Assembly (NCBI RefSeq): GCF_900170035.1
Contig: NZ_LT828545.1
Span: 76,329-140,328 of the forward strand
Length of the DNA: 64,000 bases
Reading direction: 5' to 3'
Source: Desulfamplus magnetovallimortis
Lineage (GTDB): Bacteria; Desulfobacterota; Desulfobacteria; Desulfobacterales; Desulfobacteraceae
Part shown: positions 54,705 to 64,000 of the stretch, piece by piece
How positions within the stretch are numbered: the stretch's first letter is position 1
Layout: each line of letters starts with the position of its first letter
Made by a program: the position numbers and the translations under genes
Notes under the pieces: model-generated
What the model was told of the DNA's origin: nothing
Database searches by the model: none
What the model saw: only the letters and a program-made list of their open reading frames with translations

Positions 54705-56703
54705 GGCAGCCATGACCGTTTACCTTGTAACTGTAACGTCAATACACAATCAGGCACAAAGCGATATGAATTTTAACAATAAGGAAAACGAAAAAGAGCT
54801 GCTGATCATTCAGCGTGACCTTGGAATTGCCCTCTCTTCAACTTCAGATTTTCATAAAGCGCTGAAAATATGTATTGATTCAGTGTTACGGATAGATGGT
54901 GTTGATTTTGCCGGAATTTATCTCAACGACTCTTCAGACGGGAGTTTCAAGCTTCACGCCCATTCTGATATTGACCCTGAATTTTTGAAGCTTGCATCAT
55001 GTTATGAGTTTGATTCTCCCCAGGCAGCTCTGCTTTATAAAAAACAGTCAGTTTTTTCTACATATGAGAAGGTGTTGAATGACCTGAAACTTCCACGGAA
55101 GGAAATTAATCAGAAACTCTCCTTTGGGATACATGCCCTTGGCATGATTCCCATGCTCCATGAAGGAAAAATCACGGGATGCCTGAATGTAGCCTCCGGT
55201 TCTCTTGATTATTTTGAGGAATACATCTGTTATGCACTGGAGAGCATTGCATCCCAGATGGCTGGAGCACTTGCAAGAATTCAATCCATCAATGATCTGA
55301 AAATAAACCAGCAAAACTTTAAAACACTTTTTGATAACCTTGATGATTTTCTTTTTGTACTGGATGAGCAAGGCATGATTGTTGAGTTTAATCCGGTTGT
55401 TCCGGAGAGGCTTTGTTATACGGAAAAAGAGCTTTTACGCATGAGTGTTTTAGAGCTTCATCCGCCTGAAAGACGCCTTGAAGCACAGGAAATCATCACT
55501 GAAATGCTTGCAGGCAGATTGAGATACTGTCCTATTCCGCTTTTGAAAAAAAATGGAGAGCATATTCCGGTTGAAACAGCAGTTGCCCTTGGTCAATGGA
55601 ATCGTAAAAAGGCTATTTTTGGTATTTCAAGGGACATCACAAGGCGTCTTGAAAGTGAAAAAGCCCGAAAAGTAAGTGAAAACCGTTTAAGGGTGGCAAT
55701 TGATGCCATGGACGAAGGCTTTGCACTCTATGATTCTGAAGATCGCCTTGTTCTTTTCAATTCACAATACAAAGAGCTTCATTCTCCTTTCACGGAGATG
55801 ATTATGACAGGTAAGAAATTTGAGGATATTATCCGCTATGGTGTCCGCAATGGTTACTATAAAGATGCCCTTGGAAAAGAGGAAGAGTGGATACAATGGC
55901 GAATCAAAAGACATCATGAGGGGGCAGGAAGTCTTCAGATAAAATCTGAAAATGATCGCTGGATAAAGATTTCGGAATGCCGGACAGAGGATGGCTGCAC
56001 TGTTGGCTTTCTGGTTGATATTACTGAAATGAAACAGAAGGAATGTTTGATTGAGCAGGCGCTGGCGGAAAAAGAGACACTTTTACGGGAACTTCACCAT
56101 CGTGTGAAAAACAACATGCAGGTGATTTCAAGTCTCTTGAAACTTCAGGCGTCAAAGCTGGAAAATCACTCCACCATGGTTGCCTTTGAAGAGGCTGAAA
56201 GCAGAATACACTCCATGGCTCTTGTGCATGAGACACTCTATCAGTCAGATAACTTTGCCGAGATATCTCTTCAGCTCTACTTTGAGAAGCTTAGCGGTTA
56301 TATCATGCATATGTTTTCCGATATAATGGAGCTGACTGTTCATGTTGATGCCGAATCTGTGGTTTTGCCTTTGAAACAGAGTATCAACTGTGGATTGATT
56401 GCCACCGAACTTTTGACAAACAGTTTAAAACATGCCTTTCCTGAAAACGTTAAGATTCACGATGTTCAGCATTCAAGGTTTGTAAGGATTGAAGTCAAGG
56501 AGCGGGATAACTATTTACAGTTTTCAGTTGCAGACAACGGCAAGGGATTCCCAAAAGGGTTCAACTGGAAGGAGAGCCGGACATTGGGACTGCGCCTTGT
56601 CAGGGAGCTTGTTGAAAGGGAACTGAGAGGAACCCTTGAACTGGTTGAGACACAAGGAATCTGCTGGATAATCTCCTGGAACAGAAATATTGTTTTTCAC
56701 TGA
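54703..56703 (+). CDS. GAF-PAS-PAS sensor histidine kinase (HisKA_2 type)
   Basis: Up to 666 residues; soluble. A GAF domain (about 35-190: FHKALKICIDSVLRIDGVDFAGIYL, FGIHALGMIPMLHEG) precedes two PAS domains (about 205-330 and 335-445) and a HisKA_2/HATPase unit with ELHHRVKNNMQVISSLLKLQ, LIATELLTNSLKHAFP and DNGKGFPKGF, ending in TLGLRLVRELVER. This kinase class often signals to stand-alone receivers. The first 20 residues come from repeat DNA; the ATG at 54766 (MNFNNKEN) may be the real start. Confidence 0.85.
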   Translation: MAAMTVYLVTVTSIHNQAQSDMNFNNKENEKELLIIQRDLGIALSSTSDFHKALKICIDSVLRIDGVDFAGIYLNDSSDGSFKLHAHSDIDPEFLKLASCYEFDSPQAALLYKKQSVFSTYEKVLNDLKLPRKEINQKLSFGIHALGMIPMLHEGKITGCLNVASGSLDYFEEYICYALESIASQMAGALARIQSINDLKINQQNFKTLFDNLDDFLFVLDEQGMIVEFNPVVPERLCYTEKELLRMSVLELHPPERRLEAQEIITEMLAGRLRYCPIPLLKKNGEHIPVETAVALGQWNRKKAIFGISRDITRRLESEKARKVSENRLRVAIDAMDEGFALYDSEDRLVLFNSQYKELHSPFTEMIMTGKKFEDIIRYGVRNGYYKDALGKEEEWIQWRIKRHHEGAGSLQIKSENDRWIKISECRTEDGCTVGFLVDITEMKQKECLIEQALAEKETLLRELHHRVKNNMQVISSLLKLQASKLENHSTMVAFEEAESRIHSMALVHETLYQSDNFAEISLQLYFEKLSGYIMHMFSDIMELTVHVDAESVVLPLKQSINCGLIATELLTNSLKHAFPENVKIHDVQHSRFVRIEVKERDNYLQFSVADNGKGFPKGFNWKESRTLGLRLVRELVERELRGTLELVETQGICWIISWNRNIVFH

Positions 56704-56731
56704 AATATAGATATTTTTACTGCTATTGTAA

Positions 56732-59047
56732 CTAAAACGGTAGTGTTTTGATAAGTTGCTTCAATTGACTGAAGTCTGTCTCAAGTTGGGAGATCAGGGA
56801 GTTCAGTTTTGCAGAATCACCCATGCAGGCTGCAATCTCAATGTCATGGGCAGTTTGTTGAATGGCAACGGCGGCAACATTGCCAGCAGAACCCTTTATT
56901 TTGTGTGCCTGGAAAGCCATTTGGTCATAATCTCCTTTTTTTATTATCTCTTTTATATCTTTAATGCTTTCAGGCATTTTATTAATAAATAGATTCAGAA
57001 TAATGGCAGCAATTTCCTTGTCATGCATCATACGATTATTAAGAGCATTAAGGTCAAAAACAGAAGATGTGTCAGATAGTCCTTTATAAATATGCTCCCG
57101 GGAAGTATCTGAGGGTTCATGAATCCCTTTTTTGGGGTATGCCTTTGGAGAGTAGGAGCTTGTTGATTCAGAGTCATGAAGAGACTCTTTGGGGTCACCT
57201 TCAGGAAGCCATTTTTTAAGCTCGTTTATTAGTGCTGTTTTGTCAATGGGCTTTGCAATATAGCCGTTCATGCCGGCATCAATGCATTTTTCCCGATCCC
57301 CTGTCATTGCATGGGCAGTCATTGCAATTATTGGAATATTTTGGGGTATAGTAGAATCAGAAGAGGAATTTCTTATTTGGCGTGTGGTTTCCATGCCATC
57401 TAACACCGGCATTTGTAAATCCATGAGTATAAGGGCATATGGCTTTTTTGGAAGTGCCTTTAGCACCTCATTGCCGTTGGATACAACATCGGCTTTAAGT
57501 CCGATTTTGCCAAGTATTCCCAGAGCAACCTCCTGGTTGATAATATTGTCTTCAGCCAGCAGAATGTTGAACTCCTGGCTGAAATAGAGCATGCCAGAAG
57601 ATAATTTGCTCTTTTTTCTGGAATCTTGGCCATGTTGACCATGAGGAGAACCATTCTTATCATAAAGAGAACCATTCTTATAATGAACAGGTTGTTGTGA
57701 CCCCCATGTTGTTTTGGATCTGTTTGTGTCGGCTGGCAATTGTGACGCATTAACTAACCGTGATTCATCATCTAACTGTGAAGCATCACTTAACTGTGAA
57801 GCATCACCTAACTGTGACGCATCATCTAACTTTTTAAGTGCAATTGTGAACCAGAACTCAGAACCTTTTCCTTCTTCGCTTTTCACTCCAATTTTGCCAC
57901 CCATAATTTCAGCAAGTTGTCGGGATATGGCAAGACCTAAGCCGCTTCCTCCAAATTTTCGTGTGGTTGATGTATCTACCTGACTGAATTTTTTGAACAA
58001 AAGCCCCATTTTATCTTGTGGTATTCCTATGCCTGTGTCCTTGATTGAAAAATGCAGAATGATCTCTTTATTTTTTTCATTGAAAGCTGTTACCAGAATG
58101 GTGACCTTGCCCGATGGTGTAAATTTTATGGCATTGCCTGTAAGGTTGGTTAGAATCTGTCTTATTCTTGCCGGGTCTCCGTTAAGCAGGGCAGGAACTT
58201 CAGGCGATATTTTGCAAAACAGCTTAAGCCCCTTGTTTTCTGCCGGAACTGTCATTGCTGATGTAAATGATTCCAAAAGGGATTTTAGATTAAAATCAAG
58301 TAGTTCCAGTTCAAGTTTTCCTGCTTCAATTTTGGAGAAATCAAGGATATCGTTGAGAAGCAGAAGAAGGGCGTTGCTGCTTGAGCGAACAGTGTCTGCA
58401 TAATGGCGCTGGGTTTCGTTGAGATTGGTCTCCAGAAGAAGCTCTGTCATACCTATTATGCCATTCATGGGTGTACGGATTTCGTGACTCATATTGGCCA
58501 GAAAATCACTTTTTGCCCTGTTTGCCTTTTCAGCTTCAATGGTCATGCGGTTGGCATAGTTAAGGGCGCTCTCAAGCTCCTTTTGTTTTTGCTTAAGATC
58601 CATGGTTGAGCGCCATGCCTTGATAATGGTGCGCACAAGAAGTAAAAATTCCGATACCACAAATGGTTTCCTGACCAGGTATAGGCCATTTTCCACCTGT
58701 TTTTCCATCTCTTCCACATCTGCATCAGAGTATGCTGTACAGATTACTATTCCGATATCAGGGTCAATTTCCCTGAGACGTGTGGCAGCCTCAAGGCCGT
58801 TCATGCCTGGCATGCGCATGTCAAGGATGCATACAGGAGCTTTATTGTGATGCCTGCATGCCAAAGCATAGTCATCAAGCATTGGCTGTGCATCACTGAA
58901 GGTGATACATGTAAAAGTGTTATCTGTGGATTGTGTTGATGTCCCCAGAATATCAAAATCATTGCCGGAAGGTGGCGAGAATATTTTTTTGTAATATTCC
59001 AGAATTCCTGGGTCGTCATCAACAACTAAAATGGTATTATCCTGCAT
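56732..59047 (-). CDS. Hybrid kinase: receiver, HisKA, HATPase, receiver, HPt
   Basis: About 771 residues from the ATG at 59047; a TTG-initiated longer frame begins at 59065. Order: receiver (Asp76 in [11 protein letters not shown]), coiled linker, HisKA with His188 ([14 protein letters not shown]), HATPase ([35 protein letters not shown]), a linker with repeated DASQL hexapeptides, a second receiver ([11 protein letters not shown]), and HPt ([13 protein letters not shown]). No membrane segment. It follows the Cache kinase at 59124 by 76 bases on the same strand; the two may form one pathway. Confidence 0.92.
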   Translation of the reverse strand: MQDNTILVVDDDPGILEYYKKIFSPPSGNDFDILGTSTQSTDNTFTCITFSDAQPMLDDYALACRHHNKAPVCILDMRMPGMNGLEAATRLREIDPDIGIVICTAYSDADVEEMEKQVENGLYLVRKPFVVSEFLLLVRTIIKAWRSTMDLKQKQKELESALNYANRMTIEAEKANRAKSDFLANMSHEIRTPMNGIIGMTELLLETNLNETQRHYADTVRSSSNALLLLLNDILDFSKIEAGKLELELLDFNLKSLLESFTSAMTVPAENKGLKLFCKISPEVPALLNGDPARIRQILTNLTGNAIKFTPSGKVTILVTAFNEKNKEIILHFSIKDTGIGIPQDKMGLLFKKFSQVDTSTTRKFGGSGLGLAISRQLAEIMGGKIGVKSEEGKGSEFWFTIALKKLDDASQLGDASQLSDASQLDDESRLVNASQLPADTNRSKTTWGSQQPVHYKNGSLYDKNGSPHGQHGQDSRKKSKLSSGMLYFSQEFNILLAEDNIINQEVALGILGKIGLKADVVSNGNEVLKALPKKPYALILMDLQMPVLDGMETTRQIRNSSSDSTIPQNIPIIAMTAHAMTGDREKCIDAGMNGYIAKPIDKTALINELKKWLPEGDPKESLHDSESTSSYSPKAYPKKGIHEPSDTSREHIYKGLSDTSSVFDLNALNNRMMHDKEIAAIILNLFINKMPESIKDIKEIIKKGDYDQMAFQAHKIKGSAGNVAAVAIQQTAHDIEIAACMGDSAKLNSLISQLETDFSQLKQLIKTLPF
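57735..57832 (-). repeat. In-frame 18-bp tandem repeat in the second hybrid kinase
   Basis: Five to six copies of a unit reading GATGCATCACAGTTA plus three bases on the minus strand encode [18 protein letters not shown] and variants, between the HATPase and second receiver. Sequence is unrelated to the repeat at 47502 but the period is the same. Confidence 0.8.
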
Positions 59048-59123
59048 TATCTCTACTTTCCTCAATCTCAGTAAATGGTGTTTCCTGCATTGCCTGAAAA
59101 ATCTTTAGTTTTAACCAATGGTT

Positions 59124-61334
59124 TTATCCTGAATGGTCTGTAGTTCCCTCAATTTCAATACTCACTGTTGTACCAAGGTTAATTCCATCGCTTTTTATCT
59201 TTAAGCGGTTTTTGTTTGCAGAGAGAAATATTGAAAATGAGTGAAGTCCAAAACCGTTTCCATTGGCTTTTGTTGTAAAACCTGCATTTAGAACATTTGA
59301 AATGTTTTCAGGTGCAATGCCGCAGCCGTCATCCATGACAGAAATTGACACCTGGCCATTCAGTTCAGTAAGATTTACATTTACATTGCCGGAGTCGTTT
59401 ATGGCCTCCACAGCATTTTTGATAATATTGTTAAGGCCGTTCAACATCTGAATTTTGTGGGTTTTGATAAAGACATTATGTGCAATTTGGGTTTCAAATT
59501 TAATGTCAGGATATTTTTCTTTAAATTCCAACACCATCTCTTCAAGCAGTTCAGAGATGTTGAAGCGGACAGATATTGGCGCCTGTCTTGAATCTTTAAA
59601 GGATTGCTGCTGATGGGAGATTGTCTGCTGAATTGTCTCCCTGATCCGGAAGATTTTTTGAATGCCTTCAGAGAGTTTTGGAACAGTCTTTTCCACCAGA
59701 ACATTTTCAAATCGATCCAGAATGGCAGGGTCAGATTCTTCACGCAGCCGTTTGAAAACTTTTGGATACTGCTCAGTGCTTTTAACTATTTCATCAAGAT
59801 CCATCAACGTGGAGTTCAGTGCTGTAACCGAATTTCCAACATTGTGCAGATATCCGCTGGCAGCTTCAAACATCCCCTGGGCATAGGCAAGTTCAGCCTC
59901 TTTTTCCTGCATTTTGATTTTTACCTGATGTTCAACAAGTTTTCGGTTTCTGTCTTCAAGCTCCATTGTCATTGCATTGAAATTGTCGGTGAGAAGATCA
60001 ATTTCAGAGATACCGCTGTGGGTAAGAGCCGTTGGGCTGGACTCTTTTTCCATCTCATGGCCTATGTGTGATGTGGCATCAGCAAGGTTTATAATGGGTT
60101 TTGCAATGGTATTTGCCATAATACCGGCATTTTTTCTGAGTATAAAAAAGAAGACAAGGTAGAAGATAACCATAACAGCCACAACGCCGTAACCGATATA
60201 TCTTGCAATATCGGCATTTTTTTTGGCAGAACTGTAAACTGTCTCCTGGTCAACCTGGATAAAAAGGCGCCATCCTGTCTCTGCAATCCTGGATTGAATA
60301 AGAAAAACCGGCATGGAACCTATGGTTACAGCATGGATGTTTTCTTGGGAAGAGAAAATTTCTCTGAAGGTTTCAGATATTGCGTTATCCTTACTTTTAA
60401 AGAGGTTGAAATCTTCAGGTTTCTGCTGCTCCTTTGATATTGCAGAGCTGTAAACATGGGATTTGAGTTCCTTCAATCCCAGAAGCTCCTCAACCCGAGG
60501 TTGCATGGCAAGGATCATTCCCTTGTCATCAGTGACAAATGCAGATGCCTCCCAGGGAAGATCCAGCTTAAGAACGTTTGTTATTATATCACTTGTGGTC
60601 ACATCAAGCCCCACAACACCTTCAAGGGATTCATTGACATAGACAGGTGCCACACACGAAAGCATCCAGCCATTACCTGCTGGATCAAGATAAACGCCTG
60701 TCCATACAGGTTTTCTGTCAGGATTGTGCTCCCTGTCGGCAAGATAGTAAAAGTTGTAGTCCTCCATGTTGAGATCAGACGGGTACTGTTCATAAACCTT
60801 GTCAATAAATGGATAGAGCCTGTTCATGTCATCTGGAGTGTTTAAATATGCTGCTGCAACATTGGGGATATCTTTGACCATGTGTATGTAAAGAGGGTTT
60901 AAGGCAGCAGTTTTTATGGCTTTTTCAATCTGTTGTGGGGTAAGGTTATCTGCTCTGGTATAAAAGAGGCTGCTTCCTTCAGTAAGATTTGTCTGATATA
61001 GAGTATTGTTGGGTGCGGTTTCAAATCGGGGTTGCTCTCCCGGGACAAAATATAGTTCAGGGTGGGCAAGAAGCAGTGCATGTTCAGTTGCAAAATAGTT
61101 TGTCTCTGCTGCAATATTTTCAAAATTATCGCTTATCTGGCTTGCCTGCTGCCTTACAAGATGGGGCATTACCGTCTGTACCTCCTGTTCAAGGCTTTGC
61201 CTGGTTTTGTGGTTTGTATAAGAGTTAACCGCAAAATAGATGAAGAGCAGCATTATTTCTATTATCAAGATGGGGATAAGAGCGCTCTTTGAATAGTGAT
61301 TCAGTATCAGTTTGTTGAGTTTGCTTTTTTGCAT
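59124..61334 (-). CDS. Cache-domain membrane sensor histidine kinase
   Basis: 736 residues. A first membrane helix (SALIPILIIEIMLLFIYFAVN) is followed by a large extracytoplasmic double-Cache sensor (about 45-350; GVYLDPAGNGWMLSCVAPVYVNESLEGVVGLDVT) and a second helix (YIGYGVVAVMVIFYLVFFFIL). A HAMP-like region and coiled coil (MELEDRNRKLVEHQVKIKMQEKEAELA) lead to an unusual dimerisation segment (GMFEAASGYLHNVGNSVTALNSTL, probable phospho-His in YLHNVGN) and an HATPase domain (NIIKNAVEAINDSG, DDGCGI, GNGFGLHSFSIFLSA). Probably senses a small organic ligand outside the cell. Confidence 0.9.
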   Translation of the reverse strand: MQKSKLNKLILNHYSKSALIPILIIEIMLLFIYFAVNSYTNHKTRQSLEQEVQTVMPHLVRQQASQISDNFENIAAETNYFATEHALLLAHPELYFVPGEQPRFETAPNNTLYQTNLTEGSSLFYTRADNLTPQQIEKAIKTAALNPLYIHMVKDIPNVAAAYLNTPDDMNRLYPFIDKVYEQYPSDLNMEDYNFYYLADREHNPDRKPVWTGVYLDPAGNGWMLSCVAPVYVNESLEGVVGLDVTTSDIITNVLKLDLPWEASAFVTDDKGMILAMQPRVEELLGLKELKSHVYSSAISKEQQKPEDFNLFKSKDNAISETFREIFSSQENIHAVTIGSMPVFLIQSRIAETGWRLFIQVDQETVYSSAKKNADIARYIGYGVVAVMVIFYLVFFFILRKNAGIMANTIAKPIINLADATSHIGHEMEKESSPTALTHSGISEIDLLTDNFNAMTMELEDRNRKLVEHQVKIKMQEKEAELAYAQGMFEAASGYLHNVGNSVTALNSTLMDLDEIVKSTEQYPKVFKRLREESDPAILDRFENVLVEKTVPKLSEGIQKIFRIRETIQQTISHQQQSFKDSRQAPISVRFNISELLEEMVLEFKEKYPDIKFETQIAHNVFIKTHKIQMLNGLNNIIKNAVEAINDSGNVNVNLTELNGQVSISVMDDGCGIAPENISNVLNAGFTTKANGNGFGLHSFSIFLSANKNRLKIKSDGINLGTTVSIEIEGTTDHSG

Positions 61335-61599
61335 TTAGTTCACCATAAAAGATGTCAAAAAAGTGTTGAGGGTATTTTTATTGGTTGCAGACAGGTAGTT
61401 GATCAGGTTAGAATTAATAGCATTTGGAAAGGTTTGTTTCAAGTCATTATTCATTTTTAATGAAGCGATAAAACTGGACATATTGACATAAAAATGGTGT
61501 GTTTTTGAAATATTCAAGATTTGGAATATCTATGGAAACTTCCTTGCCAAAAAAGTATATGACCTTTATTATGAGCTGCGGGTAATTCCTCGTAAATTT

Positions 61600-61907
61600 G
61601 GCATGGTTTATTTGCCTGTTTACACTTTTCCAATGGCAAAATAACCCAACGGTAGAGAGGCAATGCATTGCGTATCTACTCCAGACAAGAAGTGTAAAGT
61701 ACTTTACTGATACTCAAAGCCGACACCTATGATCTTTTGAGCCTTGTCAACATTGTCTGAATCAGGATGTCCAAGATTAACAAGATAAGGCAGGATTATT
61801 TATCCTGAACATCCTTTTCATCCAGGTTATCCTGATTCAGACAAATTCAATAACTGCTCAAAAAGCAATAAGGTGTCGATTTTGAGTAATCTGATATGAA
61901 GGATGCC
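61600..61907. repeat. Family B repeat interrupted by a family A element
   Basis: Left part from GGCATGGTTTATTTGCC to GTGTAAAGTACTTTA; right part ATCTGATATGAAGGATGCC. Between them sits a complete family A copy (61713-61886, CTCAAAGCCGACACC to GTCGATTTTGAG). The uninterrupted form is at 36453-36586. CTGATA precedes the insert and TAATCTGATA follows it, so the target duplication is probably 8-10 bp with a small loss. A decayed GTAGAGA palindrome lies at 61652-61679. Confidence 0.85.
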
Positions 61908-62035
61908 AAAATTTTATGGAAAAGTGTAAACTGGCTGATGAAGTATATTTGATGTTTTGGAATTTATCTTTTTAAGGGTAACGTGCTCGAGTCCTTATTT
62001 TTAGTTTTGATAAAGTAAACGGGCATGATTGATTA

Positions 62036-62092
62036 CGTATCAATCACCCCCAAATATAAAAATGATAGTTATTTTCACGGTAATCGCAAAAG
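62036..62092. repeat. Family D repeat, minus orientation
   Basis: GTATCAATCACCCCCAAATA to TTATTTTCACGGTAA, the inverse of the unit at 54597. It ends 16 bases before the start of the RACo-like gene and so fills its upstream region. Confidence 0.5.
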
Positions 62093-62107
62093 GGAGAGTG
62101 TACAGGT

Positions 62108-64000
62108 ATGTCTGACCATAGCGATATTTCTGGTATGACCGACCAGAAATACAGTGTTATTTTTCAGCCTCACAACAAAACAATTGAGGTTAATGCAGGT
62201 GAAAATCTTATCCGTGCAGCCATGGAGGCAGGAGTTCATATCAATGCATCCTGCGGTGGCGAGGGTGTGTGTGGTAAATGCAGGATTATTCTGGAAAAAG
62301 GAGAGCTTGAGGGGGGGACGGACAAGCTCTCAAACGAAGATAGGGAAAAGGGATATTATCTGGCCTGCCTTTCCAAGATAAGATCTGATGTTGTTGTGAG
62401 AGTTCCTGTGGAGTCCAATGTGGACTCTTCAGTTCTCAATATTGCAGCATCACCCCGCCATACAGCAAAGATAAAACAGGTCAGGCTTGATACACTGAAA
62501 GAGCAGGGAATGCTGATACCACCGGTGGAGAAAAAATATCTTGAACTGCCGGTTCCAACCACCCAGGATAACCTTGCCGATGTTACACGTCTGCTCAACT
62601 TTTTGAAGATTACCCATGATGAACATCGACTTGTTGTGGATTTGAATGTCATCCGTGAAATTCCGGATATCCTAAGAAAGGATGATTTTAAGGTTACTGC
62701 AACCATTGTGCGTCCGGTCAGGGAAGATGGTAAAAACCAGATTGTCAACCTTGAGCCTGGAGATACAACTGACCGTAATTTTGCCGTTGCCATGGATATC
62801 GGAACCACAACAATATATGGTGAAGTGCTTGATTTGAACAGCGGTGAGATTTTATCACAGTACGGTGATTTTAATGGCCAGATAAGTTATGGAGAGGATG
62901 TTATCTCAAGGATAATGTTTGCCGAAAAAGAGGGGGGGCTTCTCACCCTTCAAAAAAAGGTTGTGGAGACAATCAACAAGGTGCTGGAAAAGATTATCAA
63001 AAGGGCAAACATCAAAAAGGAAGAGATTACAACAATTACCCTGGCCGGCAACTCAACAATGACACAGCTTCTGCTTGCCATAAATCCTGGCTATATCCGT
63101 CGTGCTCCATATGTACCAGCATCAATTTTATATCCACCTTTTAGTGCATCAGAGATTGGCATTAATCTGGGGCATCATGCAATTGCTCTTTTGTATCCCG
63201 GGGTTTCAAGCTATGTTGGAGGAGATATTGTCGCAGGTGTAATGGGAAGCGGTATGTACCAGACAGAAAAACTTACCCTTTTTATGGATATTGGTACAAA
63301 TGCAGAAATTGTCATTGGTAACAAGGACTGGATGGCCTGTACAGCCTGTTCAGCAGGACCTGCTTTTGAGGGGGGTGGTATTACATTTGGCATGAGAGCT
63401 GCCAAAGGTGCCATTGAAGATTTCTCAATTGATCCTGTAACCTATGAACCAATGATTGTGACAAAGGGAAGTGTCAGACCAAAGGGTATATGCGGGTCAG
63501 GGCTTATAACCATTGTTGCGGTGCTTTTTGAAAACGGTCTTATAAATAACAGGGGCAAGTTTAATCAAGACCTTAAAACCGACAGGATCAGGGAAAAGGA
63601 AGGTATCTGGGAGTATGTCCTTGTATGGAAAGATGCAACCCAGATAGACAGGGATATCACAATTACCGAACCTGATATTGATAACCTTATACGGGCAAAG
63701 GGTGCCATGTACAGCGGAGCCATGACCCTTCTTGAGGAGGTGGGTTTAAGTATCACCGATATTGAACAGATAATTCTGGCAGGAGGTTTTGGAAGTTATG
63801 TGGATCTGGCAAAGGCCATGACCATAGGACTTTTGCCTGAGACTCCCCCTGAAAAGGTGATTTATCTTGGTAATGGTTCGCTCCTTGGAGCCAAGATGAG
63901 CTCATTTACAAATCTTTTAAGGCGCAATGTGGGTGAGGTGGTTAAGATGATGACCAATTTTGAATTGTCCGAAACTCCATCATACATGGATCACTATGTG
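62108..64000 (+). CDS. RACo-like reductive activator of corrinoid protein, partial at the window end
   Basis: 631 codons are open to the window edge with no stop. The N-terminus is a plant-type 2Fe-2S domain (ASCGGEGVCGKC near residues 53-64 and ACL near 95). A linker leads to an ASKHA ATPase domain: AMDIGTTTIYGEVLDL, TLAGNSTMTQLLLAINP, FMDIGTNAEIVIGN, CSAGPAFEGGGITFGMRAAKGAI and ILAGGFGSYVDLAKAM. Such proteins use ATP to re-reduce inactive Co(II) in corrinoid methyltransfer proteins, as RACo does for the corrinoid iron-sulfur protein of the Wood-Ljungdahl pathway. GGGAG is about ten bases upstream of the ATG. It fits with the metVF loci; whether it serves CoFeSP or a methyltransferase system is not decided. 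Confidence 0.88.
   Translation, partial: MSDHSDISGMTDQKYSVIFQPHNKTIEVNAGENLIRAAMEAGVHINASCGGEGVCGKCRIILEKGELEGGTDKLSNEDREKGYYLACLSKIRSDVVVRVPVESNVDSSVLNIAASPRHTAKIKQVRLDTLKEQGMLIPPVEKKYLELPVPTTQDNLADVTRLLNFLKITHDEHRLVVDLNVIREIPDILRKDDFKVTATIVRPVREDGKNQIVNLEPGDTTDRNFAVAMDIGTTTIYGEVLDLNSGEILSQYGDFNGQISYGEDVISRIMFAEKEGGLLTLQKKVVETINKVLEKIIKRANIKKEEITTITLAGNSTMTQLLLAINPGYIRRAPYVPASILYPPFSASEIGINLGHHAIALLYPGVSSYVGGDIVAGVMGSGMYQTEKLTLFMDIGTNAEIVIGNKDWMACTACSAGPAFEGGGITFGMRAAKGAIEDFSIDPVTYEPMIVTKGSVRPKGICGSGLITIVAVLFENGLINNRGKFNQDLKTDRIREKEGIWEYVLVWKDATQIDRDITITEPDIDNLIRAKGAMYSGAMTLLEEVGLSITDIEQIILAGGFGSYVDLAKAMTIGLLPETPPEKVIYLGNGSLLGAKMSSFTNLLRRNVGEVVKMMTNFELSETPSYMDHYV

Noticed and set aside
36241-61886. 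Family A copies as a CRISPR array or as REP sequences tied to a nearby RAYT gene
   Set aside because: Copies are dispersed, about 173 bp long, with inverted ends and no spacer pattern; no RAYT-type transposase is present in the window.

Overview
The window most resembles an anaerobic, AT-rich sulfate reducer of the Desulfobacteraceae type. The signs are two Wood-Ljungdahl-type methylene-tetrahydrofolate reductase loci joined to heterodisulfide-reductase-like (Hdr/Mvh/Qmo) electron carriers, a reductive activator of corrinoid proteins, many large multidomain histidine kinases, and gene gaps full of short non-coding mobile repeats. No rRNA, tRNA, CRISPR array or intact transposase gene was seen.

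Region 1 (1-8.8 kb): a partial minus-strand gene, then an operon metF-like / giant HdrA / MvhD / metV / metF. Both hdrA and mvhD are interrupted by an in-frame TGA exactly where the families carry a cysteine, each followed by a hairpin with a GG-containing loop. I read both as selenoproteins; the conventional ORFs begin too far downstream. Region 2 (8.8-11.1 kb): a metallo-beta-lactamase-fold hydrolase and a BASS/ACR3-type transporter fused to a universal stress domain.

Region 3 (12-31 kb): a defence island. A minus-strand BREX operon reads brxE-brxA-brxB-brxC-[brnT-brnA]-pglX-pglZ-[higB-higA-like]-brxL. Two toxin-antitoxin modules, each apparently with its own promoter, sit inside it. The BrxL-like AAA+ protein ends in a domain very like the C-terminus of eukaryotic MITD1 instead of a recognisable Lon protease domain. 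An intact merR-vwa pair lies on one side and a collapsed remnant of the same pair, in the same orientation, on the other.

Region 4 (31-38 kb): a TrkA-type NAD-binding protein, a receiver-kinase, aroE, a CheY-like receiver, a TumE/TumA-type toxin-antitoxin pair and a PAS kinase. Region 5 (39-43.5 kb): a second metV-metF set followed by a small HdrA-like flavoprotein and a QmoB-like HdrA/ferredoxin/MvhD protein, without selenocysteine. Region 6 (44-61.3 kb): four large sensor kinases, a diguanylate cyclase and a 1568-residue SNF2 helicase flanked by inverted copies of one repeat. Region 7 (62.1 kb to the end): the start of a RACo-type corrinoid activator.

Four repeat families fill the gaps. 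A is about 173 bp with inverted ends CTCAAA...TTTGAG, often flanked by 6-10 bp direct repeats. B is a hairpin bounded by GGCATCCTTCAT / ATGAAGGATGCC. C is about 85 bp containing GACTTTCAT. D is a short ACCGTGAAAATG unit. Copies are nested in each other, lie between BREX genes, and supply the stop codons of two genes.
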